DNA of 64,000 bases. Origin: Rhodovulum sp. GTDB lineage: Bacteria; Pseudomonadota; Alphaproteobacteria; Rhodobacterales; Rhodobacteraceae. The DNA is taken from contig JACKKC010000001.1 in assembly GCA_020637615.1 (NCBI GenBank), positions 124,001 to 188,000 on the forward strand. Reading direction: 5' to 3'. Positions 16,774 to 26,275 of the stretch are shown here, one piece after another. The notes beneath the pieces were generated by a model. It was not told the origin of the DNA and searched no databases. It saw only the letters and a list, made by a program, of their open reading frames with translations. Position numbers and translations under genes: made by a program. Numbering within the stretch: position 1 is the first letter of the stretch; each line of letters opens with the position of its first letter.

Positions 16774-18015
16774 TCAGCGCAATCTCGCCAGCAGCGCGGA
16801 GGTGGCGAAGCCGTCCGGCACCATGCCCTGCGACGACTGGAAGGCGCGGATCGCCGAGATCGTGTCCGGCCCGACCACGCCATCGGTCGCGCCGGGATCG
16901 AATCCCCGCGCGGTCAGGCGCTTCTGCATCTCGATCTTCTCGGTGCGGCTGAGCTCGCGCTCGTGGCGCGGCCAGGACTGCACGAAGGCGCCGCCGCCGG
17001 CGATCCGGTCGCCGAGATGGCCGATGCCCATCGCGTAGGAGGTGGCGTTGTTGTATTCCTTGATGACGAAGAAATTGCCGTAGACGACGAAGGCCGGGCC
17101 GGTTGCGCCCGCCGGGGTGATGACCGCCGCGGGACCGTGGTCGGGCAGGGGTGAGCCGTCGAGCCTGCGCACGCCCCGCGCGTTCCAGTCCGCGACCGGG
17201 CGGCGGTTCGACTGGTCGGCGGTGCCGTAGTTGAAGCCCTCCGGCAGGCGCACCTCCATGCCCCAGGGCCGGCCGTGCTGCCAGCCGGCGCGGGCGAGGT
17301 AGTTCGCGGCGGATGCGAGCGCGTCGCTGGGGTCGTCGCCCCAGACGTCGCGCCGGCCGTCGCCGGTGAAATCGACTGCGTAGCTCAGATAGCTCGTGGG
17401 CATGAATTGAGTATGCCCCATCGCCCCGGCCCAGGACCCGCGCATGACCCCGGGGGAAACGTCGCCGGCCTGGAGGATGCGCAGCGCCGCCAGGAGCTGT
17501 TCTTCGGCGAAATCGCGGCGGCGGCCCTCGTAGGCGAGCGTCGCGAGGCTCTCGATCACCGGCATGCTGCCGCGGTTGCTGCCATAGTTGGTCTCCATGC
17601 CCCAGACCGCCAGCACCACCTGGCTGTCGACCCCATAGCGGCTCTCGATCGCCGCCAGCGTCCGGTTCAGCTCCTGCGCCCTCGCCCGCCCTGTCTGGAC
17701 CCGGGCGGCCGAGGCGGCGCCGTCGAGATACTCCCAGAGCGGCTTGGTGAATTCCGCCTGGCTGCCGTCGAGCCGGGCGACCTCCGGGTTCTCGGTGACG
17801 CCGCGAAAGGCCGCGTCGAAGACCTCCGGGCGGATGCCCTGGCTCAGGGCGTAGCTGCGGAATTCGTCGCGCCAGGCGACGAAGCTCGCCGGCGGGGATG
17901 CCCTGTGGTCGCGCGCCATGGGTGGGGAACTCGTCTCGAGCGGAGAATTCGCGCCCGCCCCGCACCCACCGGTCGCGAAGGCGAAAATGAGCGCGGCAAG
18001 GGAAAGTCGATGCAA
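16774..18015 (-). CDS. MltB-type lytic murein transglycosylase with peptidoglycan-binding domain
   Basis: The 413-residue protein cleaves peptidoglycan to 1,6-anhydro-muropeptides. The SLT_2 (MltB) domain covers about 40-330, with the catalytic Glu in VWGMETNYG and the AMGHTQFMPTSYL motif. A peptidoglycan-binding-1 domain follows (about 340-410). The TTG at 18015 is chosen because GGAGG lies 6 bases upstream and it gives a short signal sequence ending TGGC at Cys18, a possible though imperfect lipobox. An upstream ATG-initiated reading would add 42 unlikely residues. Confidence 0.87.
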   Translation of the reverse strand: MHRLSLAALIFAFATGGCGAGANSPLETSSPPMARDHRASPPASFVAWRDEFRSYALSQGIRPEVFDAAFRGVTENPEVARLDGSQAEFTKPLWEYLDGAASAARVQTGRARAQELNRTLAAIESRYGVDSQVVLAVWGMETNYGSNRGSMPVIESLATLAYEGRRRDFAEEQLLAALRILQAGDVSPGVMRGSWAGAMGHTQFMPTSYLSYAVDFTGDGRRDVWGDDPSDALASAANYLARAGWQHGRPWGMEVRLPEGFNYGTADQSNRRPVADWNARGVRRLDGSPLPDHGPAAVITPAGATGPAFVVYGNFFVIKEYNNATSYAMGIGHLGDRIAGGGAFVQSWPRHERELSRTEKIEMQKRLTARGFDPGATDGVVGPDTISAIRAFQSSQGMVPDGFATSALLARLR

Positions 18016-18140
18016 GGCCTGCCTCCGGTGCTCTTGTTTTCCGGCGATGATACCCGTCCCGCGATCAAATAAGAAGGGCCGCGATGGGCCCCTTCCGCGA
18101 TGCTGCCGACGAGCCCCCGGGCCCGTCGCCGGGCGCCGCA

Positions 18141-20390
18141 TCAGCGGCCGCGCCGGTCGGCCTTCGCCTCGTGCGAACGCTTGATGCGCCGCCGGGCGAG
18201 GCGGCGGCGCGGCGTGCCCTTGGCGGCTCTCGGCGGGGTCGGCATCCTGCGGCCTTCCACCTCCAGGAGCTCGAAGAGCAGCCCGCCGGTGATCGGCGCC
18301 GCTTCCGCGAGGCGCACCGTGACGCGCTGGCCGAGGCCGAGGACGCGGCCCGAGCGCTCGCCCGTCAGGGTCTGGCTCTCGGCGTCATGACGGAAATACT
18401 CGGTCCCGAGCGAGGAGATCGGGATCAGCCCGTCGGCCCCGGTCTCGTCGAGCCGCACGAAGAGGCCGAAGCGGGCGACGCCGGCGATCGTGCCCTCGAA
18501 CTCGCTGCCCACCCGGTCGGCGAGCCAGGCGGCGATATAGCGGTCGGTGGTGTCGCGCTCGGCCATCATCGAGCGGCGCTCGGTCATCGAGATATGCTCG
18601 CCCGTTTCCTCGAGTGCCGCCTCTTCCTCGTGCGTCAGCCCGTCGTCGCCCCAGCGATGCGCCCGGATCAGGGCCCGGTGCACGATCAGATCGGCGTAGC
18701 GGCGGATCGGCGAGGTGAAATGGCCGTAGCGCGGCAGGTTGAGCCCGAAATGCCCGAAGTTCTCCGGCGTGTAATAGGCCTGGGTCATGGCGCGCAGCAC
18801 GCTCATGTTGATCATCTCGGCATGCTCGGTGCCCGCGACGCCATCCAGCAGGCGGTTGAGATGCGCGGTCTTGAGCACCTGGCCCCTCGCCAGCGTCAGA
18901 CCCACCGAATCGACGATCTCGCGCAGCGCCTCGAGCTTCTCCGGACTCGGCTCCTCGTGGACGCGGTAGAGCAGGCGGAGCTTCTTCGCCTCCAGCGTTT
19001 CGGCGGCTGCGACATTGGCGAGGATCATGAATTCCTCGATCACCCGATGCGCATCGAGGCGCTCCCGGAACGCCACCGAGATCACCTTGCCCTCCTCCGA
19101 GAGCACGATGCGCCGTTCCGGCAGGTCGAGGTTCAGCGGCTGGCGCAGGTCGCGGGCGCGATGCGCCGCGCGCCAGGCCGCCCAGAGCGGCGCGATGACG
19201 CTCTCCGCGAGCGGCGTGGTGGTGGCGTCGGGCCGGCCCGCCGCCGCGGCCTGGGCCTGGGCATAGGTGAGCGAGGCGGCGGAGCGCATCAGCGCGCGGG
19301 CGAAGCGATGCGACCGCTTGTGGCCGTCGGCATCGAGCACGATCCGCACGGCGATGCAGGGCCTGTCCTCGCCCTCGTGCAGCGAGCAGAGCCCCCCCGA
19401 CAGGGTCTCGGGCAGCATCGGCACCACCCGGTCGGGAAAATAGGTGGAATTGCCCCGCCGCCGCGCCTCGCGGTCGAGCGCGGATCCGGGCGTGACGTAA
19501 TGCGCCACATCCGCGATCGCCACCCAGACCACATGGCCGCCGGCATTGGCCGGGTCGTCGTCGGGCGCGGCGTGCACCGCGTCGTCGTGGTCGCGGGCAT
19601 CCGCGGGGTCGATGGTGACGAAGGGCAGGTGTCGCAGATCCTCGCGCGCGCCGAGCGCCACCGGGCGCGACGCCTCGGCCTCGGCCAGCGCGCTCTCGGG
19701 GAAGTCGTCGGGAATGCCGTGCTCGTGGATCGCGATCAGCGAGACCGAGCGCGGCGCGGAAGGATCGCCGAGGCGGGCGATGATGCGCGCGCGCGGCAGG
19801 CCGTAGCCACGCGCGTCGCCGATCTGCTCGGCCTCGACCAGCTCGCCCTCGCGCGCCCCGGCGCGGTCGCCGGGCGCCACCTGCCAGTCCCGGTCGGTCT
19901 TCTTGTCGATGGCGGCGATCCGGCCGCCCGCTTCGCCCTCGTGATAGATGCCGATGATCCGCTTCGGCCCCATGCCGATCCGGCGGATCACCCGTGCCGC
20001 CAGCGGCGCCTCGCCCTCTCCGGCGTCCTGCAGCCGGGCGAGCAGCCGGTCGCCCTCGCCGAGCGCCGGGTCGTCCCTGCGCGTAAGCAGAAGGATGCGC
20101 GGCCGCGGGGCCTCGCCATCCCATTCCGCCGGTTCCGCCCAGAGATCGCCCATGGCATCGGCGCCGGTGACCCGCAGCACCAGCACGGGCGCCAGCTCGC
20201 CCGTGGGCCGCAGCCGCCTGCGGCGCTTCCCGATCAGCCCGTCCTCGGCCATGCGCGACAACAGCTGCTTCAGCTCGACCCTGGCCGCGCCCTTGAGCCC
20301 GAAGGCGCGGGCGATCTCCTTCTTGCCGGTCTGGGTGGGATTGTCGCGCAGGAAGGCGAGGATCTGCTCGGGCGTCGGAAGCGGCTTCAT
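18141..20390 (-). CDS. rnr: Ribonuclease R
   Basis: RNase R is a 3'-5' exoribonuclease that degrades structured RNA. The 749-residue protein has an N-terminal winged helix (about 5-60), cold-shock domains, an RNB catalytic domain with DPADARDHDDAV carrying the metal-binding aspartates, an S1 domain (about 640-720), and a basic C-terminal tail rich in Arg and Lys. It is followed, 125 bases on, by the transglycosylase and NYN genes on the same strand. Confidence 0.95.
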   Translation of the reverse strand: MKPLPTPEQILAFLRDNPTQTGKKEIARAFGLKGAARVELKQLLSRMAEDGLIGKRRRRLRPTGELAPVLVLRVTGADAMGDLWAEPAEWDGEAPRPRILLLTRRDDPALGEGDRLLARLQDAGEGEAPLAARVIRRIGMGPKRIIGIYHEGEAGGRIAAIDKKTDRDWQVAPGDRAGAREGELVEAEQIGDARGYGLPRARIIARLGDPSAPRSVSLIAIHEHGIPDDFPESALAEAEASRPVALGAREDLRHLPFVTIDPADARDHDDAVHAAPDDDPANAGGHVVWVAIADVAHYVTPGSALDREARRRGNSTYFPDRVVPMLPETLSGGLCSLHEGEDRPCIAVRIVLDADGHKRSHRFARALMRSAASLTYAQAQAAAAGRPDATTTPLAESVIAPLWAAWRAAHRARDLRQPLNLDLPERRIVLSEEGKVISVAFRERLDAHRVIEEFMILANVAAAETLEAKKLRLLYRVHEEPSPEKLEALREIVDSVGLTLARGQVLKTAHLNRLLDGVAGTEHAEMINMSVLRAMTQAYYTPENFGHFGLNLPRYGHFTSPIRRYADLIVHRALIRAHRWGDDGLTHEEEAALEETGEHISMTERRSMMAERDTTDRYIAAWLADRVGSEFEGTIAGVARFGLFVRLDETGADGLIPISSLGTEYFRHDAESQTLTGERSGRVLGLGQRVTVRLAEAAPITGGLLFELLEVEGRRMPTPPRAAKGTPRRRLARRRIKRSHEAKADRRGR

Positions 20391-20494
20391 GCGCGCCGAG
20401 TATCACGGGCCGCGGCGCGCGGCACGCGGAATTTCAAGCGGCGCAACGCCGCGGTCAGCACCGGCCCGGCCGATCCCCCTCGGCTGCTTTCATA

Positions 20495-20510
20495 CAGGTT
20501 AGCTAACCTG
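20495..20510. promoter_or_regulatory. Perfect 16-base palindrome upstream of rnr
   Basis: CAGGTTAGCTAACCTG is a perfect inverted repeat about 105 bases before the rnr start. On the minus strand it is followed at once by TATGAA, a possible -10, which would place the palindrome between -35 and -10 as with TetR- or MarR-type operators. The regulator is unknown. Confidence 0.45.
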
Positions 20511-20520
20511 GAGAGCAGTC

Positions 20521-20544
20521 GGTGCGCGCGAACACGCGCGCACC
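20521..20544 (-). terminator. GC-rich hairpin downstream of the P450 gene
   Basis: GGTGCGCGCG and CGCGCGCACC form a perfect 10-base stem around the loop AACA, about 60 bases beyond the P450 stop. There is no T tract after it in the P450 direction, so termination would be weak or assisted. Confidence 0.5.
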
Positions 20545-20602
20545 AGAAAAGGACTTGCGCGCAACGGCGCGCTCGACCCGGGCGGCAAAGGCCGCCCCGC
20601 CG

Positions 20603-21763
20603 TCAGGCGAAGCGCAGGAAGAGCTTCTCGTAGCCGCTCGCCGGATAGAGCGCGCGCAGGCTGCCCCCGCCGGGATCGGGCACGAGTCGCCCGATGCGCG
20701 CCAGCAGCTCTTCCAGGAACACCCGCAGTTCCAGCCGCGCCAGCGGCGCGCCGGGGCAGATGTGGATTCCCGCGCCATAGAGCAGGTTGACGCCTTGGTC
20801 GCGGTCCAGCCGGACGGCTTCGGGATCGGCAAAGGCGCGGGGGTCGCGGTTGGCGGCGATCCAGTTGATGGTGATGCGGTCGCCCGCCTCGAAGCGCCTG
20901 CCGCGGAGTTCCACGCCGCGCGTGACCACGCGCCGGTTGGTGACCAGCGGGCCGTCGACGCGCAGGATCTCGTCGCAGGCCGGCGCGATCAGCGCCGGCT
21001 CGGCGCGAAGCCGGTCCTGCAGCGCGCCGTCCCGGGCGAGATGGTCGGCGAGAATGCCGGCGGAGGCCGCGATGCTGCCGATCTCGCCCACCGTCCAGTT
21101 GCGCAGGATGCTGGCGATCTCCTCGCTGCCCAGGGGCCGCCCGTCCACTTGCTCCCGGCTCAGTTCGGCCACCACGTCGCCGGGCGCCTCCGGTCCCGAT
21201 GCCCGGGCGGCAGCGATGCGCTCCTCGATCAGCGCCTCGAATTCCGCGGCGATCGCCGACAGGGCCTGCCGGTCCTGGGCATGGGTGGCGGCGTGGTTGC
21301 GCCGGGTCCAGTCGATCAGCGGCGCGTGCAGGGTCTCGGGCCAGCGCAGGAACGCGCATTGCGCCTGCACCGCGAAGGGCAGGGCGACCGCCTCCATGAC
21401 CTCCACGGCGCCCGCCTGGCGGGCACCATCGATCAGGGGGCCGCAGATGCCGCGGCAGGCGGGCTCGAACGCCGCCATGCGCGCGGGGGTGAAATAGCCG
21501 TCGATGATCCTGCGGAATGCGGTGTGCTCGGGCGGGTCCATGCCGTTCGGCACCGTCCGGCGCGGCGAGACCACGTTGCTGAAGGTTCCGGGCTCGCCGA
21601 GGACGCGACACAGGTCCTCGTGCCGGAAGAGCGACCATTGCATGGTCTCGCTGAAGGCGACCGGACAGGTCTCGCGCATGCTGTCATAGGCGGAGCGCTG
21701 CTGGCCGCGCACCGCGACCTTCCCCGGATCCCAGGTCGGCCCGGCCTGATCGCTGTCTGACAT
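20603..21763 (-). CDS. Cytochrome P450
   Basis: The 386-residue soluble bacterial P450 has the haem-binding segment YGAGIHICPGAPLARLE (329-345) with Cys336 as axial ligand, and the K-helix motif EILR (265-268). The I helix (about 222-240) reads NWTVGEIGSIAAS and lacks the usual acid-alcohol (Asp/Glu-Thr) pair, which normally delivers protons to bound oxygen. The substrate is unknown and no ferredoxin or reductase gene is adjacent. The ATG at 21763 gives the normal opening; upstream residues are not conserved-looking. Confidence 0.9.
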   Translation of the reverse strand: MSDSDQAGPTWDPGKVAVRGQQRSAYDSMRETCPVAFSETMQWSLFRHEDLCRVLGEPGTFSNVVSPRRTVPNGMDPPEHTAFRRIIDGYFTPARMAAFEPACRGICGPLIDGARQAGAVEVMEAVALPFAVQAQCAFLRWPETLHAPLIDWTRRNHAATHAQDRQALSAIAAEFEALIEERIAAARASGPEAPGDVVAELSREQVDGRPLGSEEIASILRNWTVGEIGSIAASAGILADHLARDGALQDRLRAEPALIAPACDEILRVDGPLVTNRRVVTRGVELRGRRFEAGDRITINWIAANRDPRAFADPEAVRLDRDQGVNLLYGAGIHICPGAPLARLELRVFLEELLARIGRLVPDPGGGSLRALYPASGYEKLFLRFA

Positions 21764-22001
21764 GGGACGGCTCCCCCTGTTCCGGCGCCCGGAGGATCTG
21801 CTTAGCACAAGCCCCGGGCGGGGGAAAGCCGGCCGGGTCCCGGCGGCCGGGCGACCGCATCTGGGACCGATACCGACGGCCCCGGCAGGGCCGGGTCGAT
21901 CGGGCTGGGAATTCCGGCCAGTGCACGCGAGACCCGACGGCCAAGCCCGCGTTCGTTGGTCAGGGAATGCGGTCGCGCGGTCGGATGCGATCGCCCGGGA
22001 C

Positions 22002-24590
22002 CTATTCGCCGGCGCCCGCGGAGGAACTCTTCTTCGCCGCCGGCTTCTTCTTCGCCGCGGCGCTCTTTGCCGGCGCCCGCTTCTTCGCGGCCGCCCGCTT
22101 CGCCGGTTTCCTGGCCGCGATCAGCGCGACCGCCTGCTCGAGCGTCACGTCCTCGGGCGTGATGTCGTCGGGCAAGGTGGCGTTGGTCTTCTCCCATTTC
22201 ACATAGGGCCCGTACCGGCCGTCATAGACGCCGACCGCCCCGCCGTCGGGATGCTCGCCGAGCTCGCGGATCGGCTTGGCCGCCGCCCGGCCGCCGCCGC
22301 GCGCGGCCTTCTGCGCCAGCACCTCCATCGCGCGGTTCATGCCGATGGTCAGCACCTCCTCGGGATCCTTGAGGCTGGCATAGGTCTTGCCGTGGCGCAC
22401 ATAGGGCCCGAAGCGCCCGATCGAGGCCTCCACCGTCTCGCCGTCCTCGGGATGCTGGCCGATCCGCCGCGGCAGCGACAGGAGCTCCAGCGCCCGCGCG
22501 AGGTCGACGGCCGCGGCATCCATGCCCTTCGGGATCGACGCGCGCTTCGGCTTCGGCGTCTCCTCGCTCGCCTCCCCCAGCTGCACATAGAGCCCATAGG
22601 GACCGACGCGCAGGGTGACGGCCAGGCCGTCGTCGTCATGCCCGAGCAGCTTGCCGTCCGGGCCGGCGGCATCCCCGCCCTCCACCTCGCCGGCGAGCGG
22701 GCGAGTATAGCGGCACTCGGGATAGTTCGAGCAGCCGATGAAGGCGCCGCCGCGGCGCGAGGTCTTGAGGCTGAGGAGGCCGTTGCCGCAGACCTTGCAG
22801 CGGCGCGGCTCGGGATCCTCCGGCGTGGCGGGGAAGAGATGCGGCTCGAGCACCTCGTTGATCTTCTCGATCACCTCGGTGATGCGCAGATCGGCGGTCT
22901 CGCCGAGCGCGGCGGAGAAATCCTTCCAGAACCGGCCGAGCAATGCCTGCCACTGCTCGTCGCCGGTGGTCACGCGGTCGAGGTCGCTCTCGAGATCGGC
23001 GGTGAAATTGTAGTCGAGGTAGCGGCTGAAGTAGTTCTCGAGGAAGGCCGTCACCAGCCGGCCCTTGTCCTGCGGGAAGAGCCGGTTCGACTCCTTGCGC
23101 ACGTAGTCGCGCTCCTGGATCGTCGAGACGATCGAGGCATAGGTCGAGGGCCGCCCGATGCCGAGCTCCTCCATGCGCTTGACCAGCGTCGCCTCGGTGT
23201 AGCGCGGCGGGGCCTGGGTGAAATGCTGCTCCGGCGTCACGGAGCGCTTGGCCGCCGCCTCGCCGCTGACGATCTTGGGCAGGCGCCGGTCGTCATCGCC
23301 CTCGGCTTCGAGATCGACGTCGTCGCGGCCCTCGAAATAGACCTTGAGGAAGCCGTCGAAGGTGACGACCTGCCCGGTCGCCCGCAGGCCCACGCGCCCG
23401 GCCTCGTCCGCGATCTCGACCGTGGTGCGCTCGAATCGCGCCGCCTCCATCTGGCTGGCGATCGAGCGCTTCCAGATCAGGTCGTAGAGCTTGCGCTGGT
23501 CCGGCTCCAGCCGCGCCAGCCGGTCCGGCGACTGGGCCATGTCGGTGGGCCGGATGCATTCATGGGCTTCCTGGGCGTTCTTGGCCTTGTTCTTGTACAT
23601 GCGCGGCGATTTCGGCAGGTAGCTCTCGCCGTAGCGGTCCTTGATGGCGTCGCGCGCGGCCATCACCGCCTCCGGCGCCATGTCGATGCCGTCGGTCCGC
23701 ATGTAGGTGATATGGCCCGCCTCGTAGAGCCGCTGCGCCGCGGACATGGTCTGGCGCGCGCCGAAGCCGAACTTGCGGCTCGCCTCCTGCTGCAGGGTCG
23801 AGGTCATGAAGGGCGCCGAGGGATTGCGGCTCGCGGGCTTCGCCTCCACGGCCCGCACGGTCAGATCCCGGGCCTCGATCGCCGCCACGGCGGCTTCGGC
23901 CCCGGCCCGGTCGGCGAGGTCGAACTTGTCGAGCTTCGCGCCGTCGAGCGAGACGAGCCGCGCCTCGTATTCGTCGCCCCGCGGCGTGGCGAGCAGCGCC
24001 TTGACCGTCCAGTATTCGCGGGCGCGGAACGCCTCGATCTCCATCTCGCGCTCGACGATCAGCCGCAGCGCCACGGATTGCACGCGGCCGGCCGACTTGG
24101 CGCCGGGCAGCTTGCGCCAGAGCACGGGGCTGAGATTGAAGCCCACGAGATAGTCGAGCGCACGCCGGGCGAGATAGGCGTCCACCAGTTCCATGTCGAT
24201 CTGGCGCGGGGCCTGCATCGCCGTCGTCACGGCGTTCTTGGTGATCGCGTTGAAGACGACGCGCTCGACCTGGGTGTCCTTCTTCACCGCCTTGCGCTTG
24301 GTCAGCGCCTCGAGCAGATGCCACGAGATCGCCTCGCCCTCGCGGTCGGGGTCGGTGGCGAGGATCAGCCGGCCGTCGGATTTCAGCGCCTCGGCGATGG
24401 CACGGACATGCTTCTGACTTTCCGGCGCGACCTCCCAGAGCATCTCGAAGTTCCGGTCGGGATCGACCGATCCATCCTTGGCCGGCAGGTCGCGCACATG
24501 GCCATAGGAGGCCAGGACAGTATAGTCCGGGCCGAGATACTTGTTGATTGTCTTCGCCTTGGCGGGCGATTCTACGACGACGACGGCCAT
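22002..24590 (-). CDS. topA: DNA topoisomerase I
   Basis: TopA relaxes negative supercoils. The 862-residue type IA enzyme begins with the Toprim motif VVVESPAKAKTINKYLG and has the active-site tyrosine in YMRTDG, plus a C4 zinc finger (RCKVCGN...IGCSNYPECRY) and repeated topoisomerase C-terminal modules. The last 40 residues are Lys/Ala-rich. It is divergent from the M4 protease gene, with 217 bases between them. Confidence 0.96.
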   Translation of the reverse strand: MAVVVVESPAKAKTINKYLGPDYTVLASYGHVRDLPAKDGSVDPDRNFEMLWEVAPESQKHVRAIAEALKSDGRLILATDPDREGEAISWHLLEALTKRKAVKKDTQVERVVFNAITKNAVTTAMQAPRQIDMELVDAYLARRALDYLVGFNLSPVLWRKLPGAKSAGRVQSVALRLIVEREMEIEAFRAREYWTVKALLATPRGDEYEARLVSLDGAKLDKFDLADRAGAEAAVAAIEARDLTVRAVEAKPASRNPSAPFMTSTLQQEASRKFGFGARQTMSAAQRLYEAGHITYMRTDGIDMAPEAVMAARDAIKDRYGESYLPKSPRMYKNKAKNAQEAHECIRPTDMAQSPDRLARLEPDQRKLYDLIWKRSIASQMEAARFERTTVEIADEAGRVGLRATGQVVTFDGFLKVYFEGRDDVDLEAEGDDDRRLPKIVSGEAAAKRSVTPEQHFTQAPPRYTEATLVKRMEELGIGRPSTYASIVSTIQERDYVRKESNRLFPQDKGRLVTAFLENYFSRYLDYNFTADLESDLDRVTTGDEQWQALLGRFWKDFSAALGETADLRITEVIEKINEVLEPHLFPATPEDPEPRRCKVCGNGLLSLKTSRRGGAFIGCSNYPECRYTRPLAGEVEGGDAAGPDGKLLGHDDDGLAVTLRVGPYGLYVQLGEASEETPKPKRASIPKGMDAAAVDLARALELLSLPRRIGQHPEDGETVEASIGRFGPYVRHGKTYASLKDPEEVLTIGMNRAMEVLAQKAARGGGRAAAKPIRELGEHPDGGAVGVYDGRYGPYVKWEKTNATLPDDITPEDVTLEQAVALIAARKPAKRAAAKKRAPAKSAAAKKKPAAKKSSSAGAGE

Positions 24591-24807
24591 CGGGCTACTC
24601 CTTCGGCGACGCTGCGGATCGCCGGAACCCCGGCTAGATGTGCGCCGGCGCGGCGGATGTCAATCGACCTGACCCGCAGCCTCCCCGGTCCCGAAGGTCC
24701 GCAAGCGGGCGATTCGGGGCGGATCCCTAGCCGATCCGGTGTAGGCTCGGGGCGAGGCCGGGCGGTAGCGCCACTGCGCCGGCCGGCGCCAGGGAAGGGG
24801 CTACGAC

Positions 24808-25900
24808 ATGGGCTGTCCCGTCCATCGCGATTCGCGGCTCTGCATCGTGCCGCCGCACATGCTGCGGGTGCTGGAGATGCGCGGCGACCGCAAGACGGCG
24901 GCGATGGCCCGCCGCCTGCTCGACCAGAGCTGCAAGATCCGCGACGAGCGCGCGGCCATCGCCGCGCGGCCGATGCTGGCCGAAGACGGCGACGCGCCCG
25001 GCTTCGTCGCCGAGGGCTATCTCGGCGCCGCGGCGGCGCGCGGGCTCGTGCGCGAGATCCACGACGGCGAAGGCAAGGCCGCGCTGCCGGGCAAGCTGGT
25101 CCGGGCGGAGGGCGACCCGCCCACCGGCGACGCCGGCGTCGACGGCGCCTATGACGGGGCGGAGGCGGTCTACGACCTCTATTTCGAGGAATTCGGCCGC
25201 AATTCGCTCGACGGCGCCGGCATGAAGCTCGTCGCGACCGTGCATCACCGCCGCAACTTCAACAACGCCTTCTGGGACGGCAGCCAGATGGCCTATGGCG
25301 ACGGCGACGGGGAGATCTTCCGGACCTTCATCGAGACCTCGGTCATCGGCCACGAGATGTCGCACGGCGTGGTGCAGTTCTCCGGCGGGCTGGTCTACGA
25401 GGGCCAATCGGGCGCGCTCAACGAGAGCTTCGCCGATGTCTTCGGCGCCCAGACCCGGCAGCGCCTCGAGGGAACCGGCGCCTGCGAGAGCGACTGGCTG
25501 ATCGGCAAGGGCATCCTCGGCCCCGGGATCAACGGGCGTCGCCCTGCGCTCGATGAAGATGCCGGGCACCGCCTATGCCGACGCGCTGCTCGGGCAGGAC
25601 CCGCAGCCCTACCACATGGATTTCTACGTCAATACCACCGAGGACAACGGCGGGGTCCACATCAATTCCGGCATCCCCAACCATGCCTTCTATCTCTACT
25701 GCATGTATCTGGGCGGCAATTCCTGGGGCGTGCCGGGGCAGGTGTGGTACGATGCGCTGCAGCGGCTGAACAATCCCTATGCCAGTTTCCACGACTGGGC
25801 GACGCAGACCGTGCAGAGCGCCACCCAGCTGCACGGGGTGGGGAGCCGCGAGGTGCTGGCGCTGCGGCGGGCCTGGACCCTGGTCGGGCTCGCGATCTGA
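24808..25900 (+). pseudogene. M4 (protealysin/thermolysin-type) metalloprotease, frameshifted
   Basis: The first frame (24808 to about 25535) carries a short pro-region with CIVPPHML and the zinc site HEMSH followed by GALNESFADVFG. After a frame change near 25534-25536 the second frame supplies the rest: VHINSGIPNHAFYL, which contains the catalytic His region, and a conserved C-terminus. Removing one G from the GGG run restores a single open frame of about 364 residues. No classical signal peptide is visible, as in protealysin-like proteases. It could be a sequencing error or a true frameshift. The inhibitor gene follows 32 bases later. Confidence 0.82.
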
Positions 25901-25932
25901 GGATGGGCGGAATTGCGGCGGGGTGTCTCGCG

Positions 25933-26235
25933 ATGATGATCACGATCACGACGAGCGGCGGGATCGGCGGCTTCGGACTGGCGCGCAAGGCGGAGGTCGC
26001 CGTCGACGAGCTTCCCGAGCCGCTGCACAGCGAGACCTGCGCCCTGCTCGACCCCGCGGCGCTCGCGGGGCTGCGGGCCGCTGCAGCGCCCAGGGGCGCC
26101 GACCGCATCGTCTATCACATCGTGGTTGTGGAGCAGGGGGCGGCGCCCAGCGCCTTCGACCTGCCCGAGACCGTCCTGCCCGGACCCACGCTCGACCTGA
26201 TCGACGAACTGCTCGATTTCGTGTCGAAGCGCTGA
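25933..26235 (+). CDS. Emfourin-type inhibitor of M4 proteases
   Basis: The 100-residue protein opens MMITITTSGGIGGFGLARKA, the signature start of emfourin (M4in), the proteinaceous inhibitor encoded next to protealysin-like proteases. There is no signal peptide, so both partners would meet in the cytoplasm. The start is uncertain: ATGs at 25903, 25933 and 25936 share the frame. Function is inferred from the opening motif and from the adjacent M4 gene. Confidence 0.78.
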   Translation: MMITITTSGGIGGFGLARKAEVAVDELPEPLHSETCALLDPAALAGLRAAAAPRGADRIVYHIVVVEQGAAPSAFDLPETVLPGPTLDLIDELLDFVSKR

Positions 26236-26275
26236 CTGGCCGGCTGACACTGGTTCCGATTGAATACCGCAAGAA

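Noticed and set aside
21762..25154. A rightward open frame of about 1130 codons opposite P450 and topA
   Set aside because: Antisense shadow of topA, which has all its motifs. No ribosome-binding site and no recognisable domain.
24808..26235. A natural fusion of the M4 protease front half and the inhibitor
   Set aside because: The fusion arises only because the frameshift at 25534 leaves the inhibitor frame open; the conserved second half of the protease is in the other frame.
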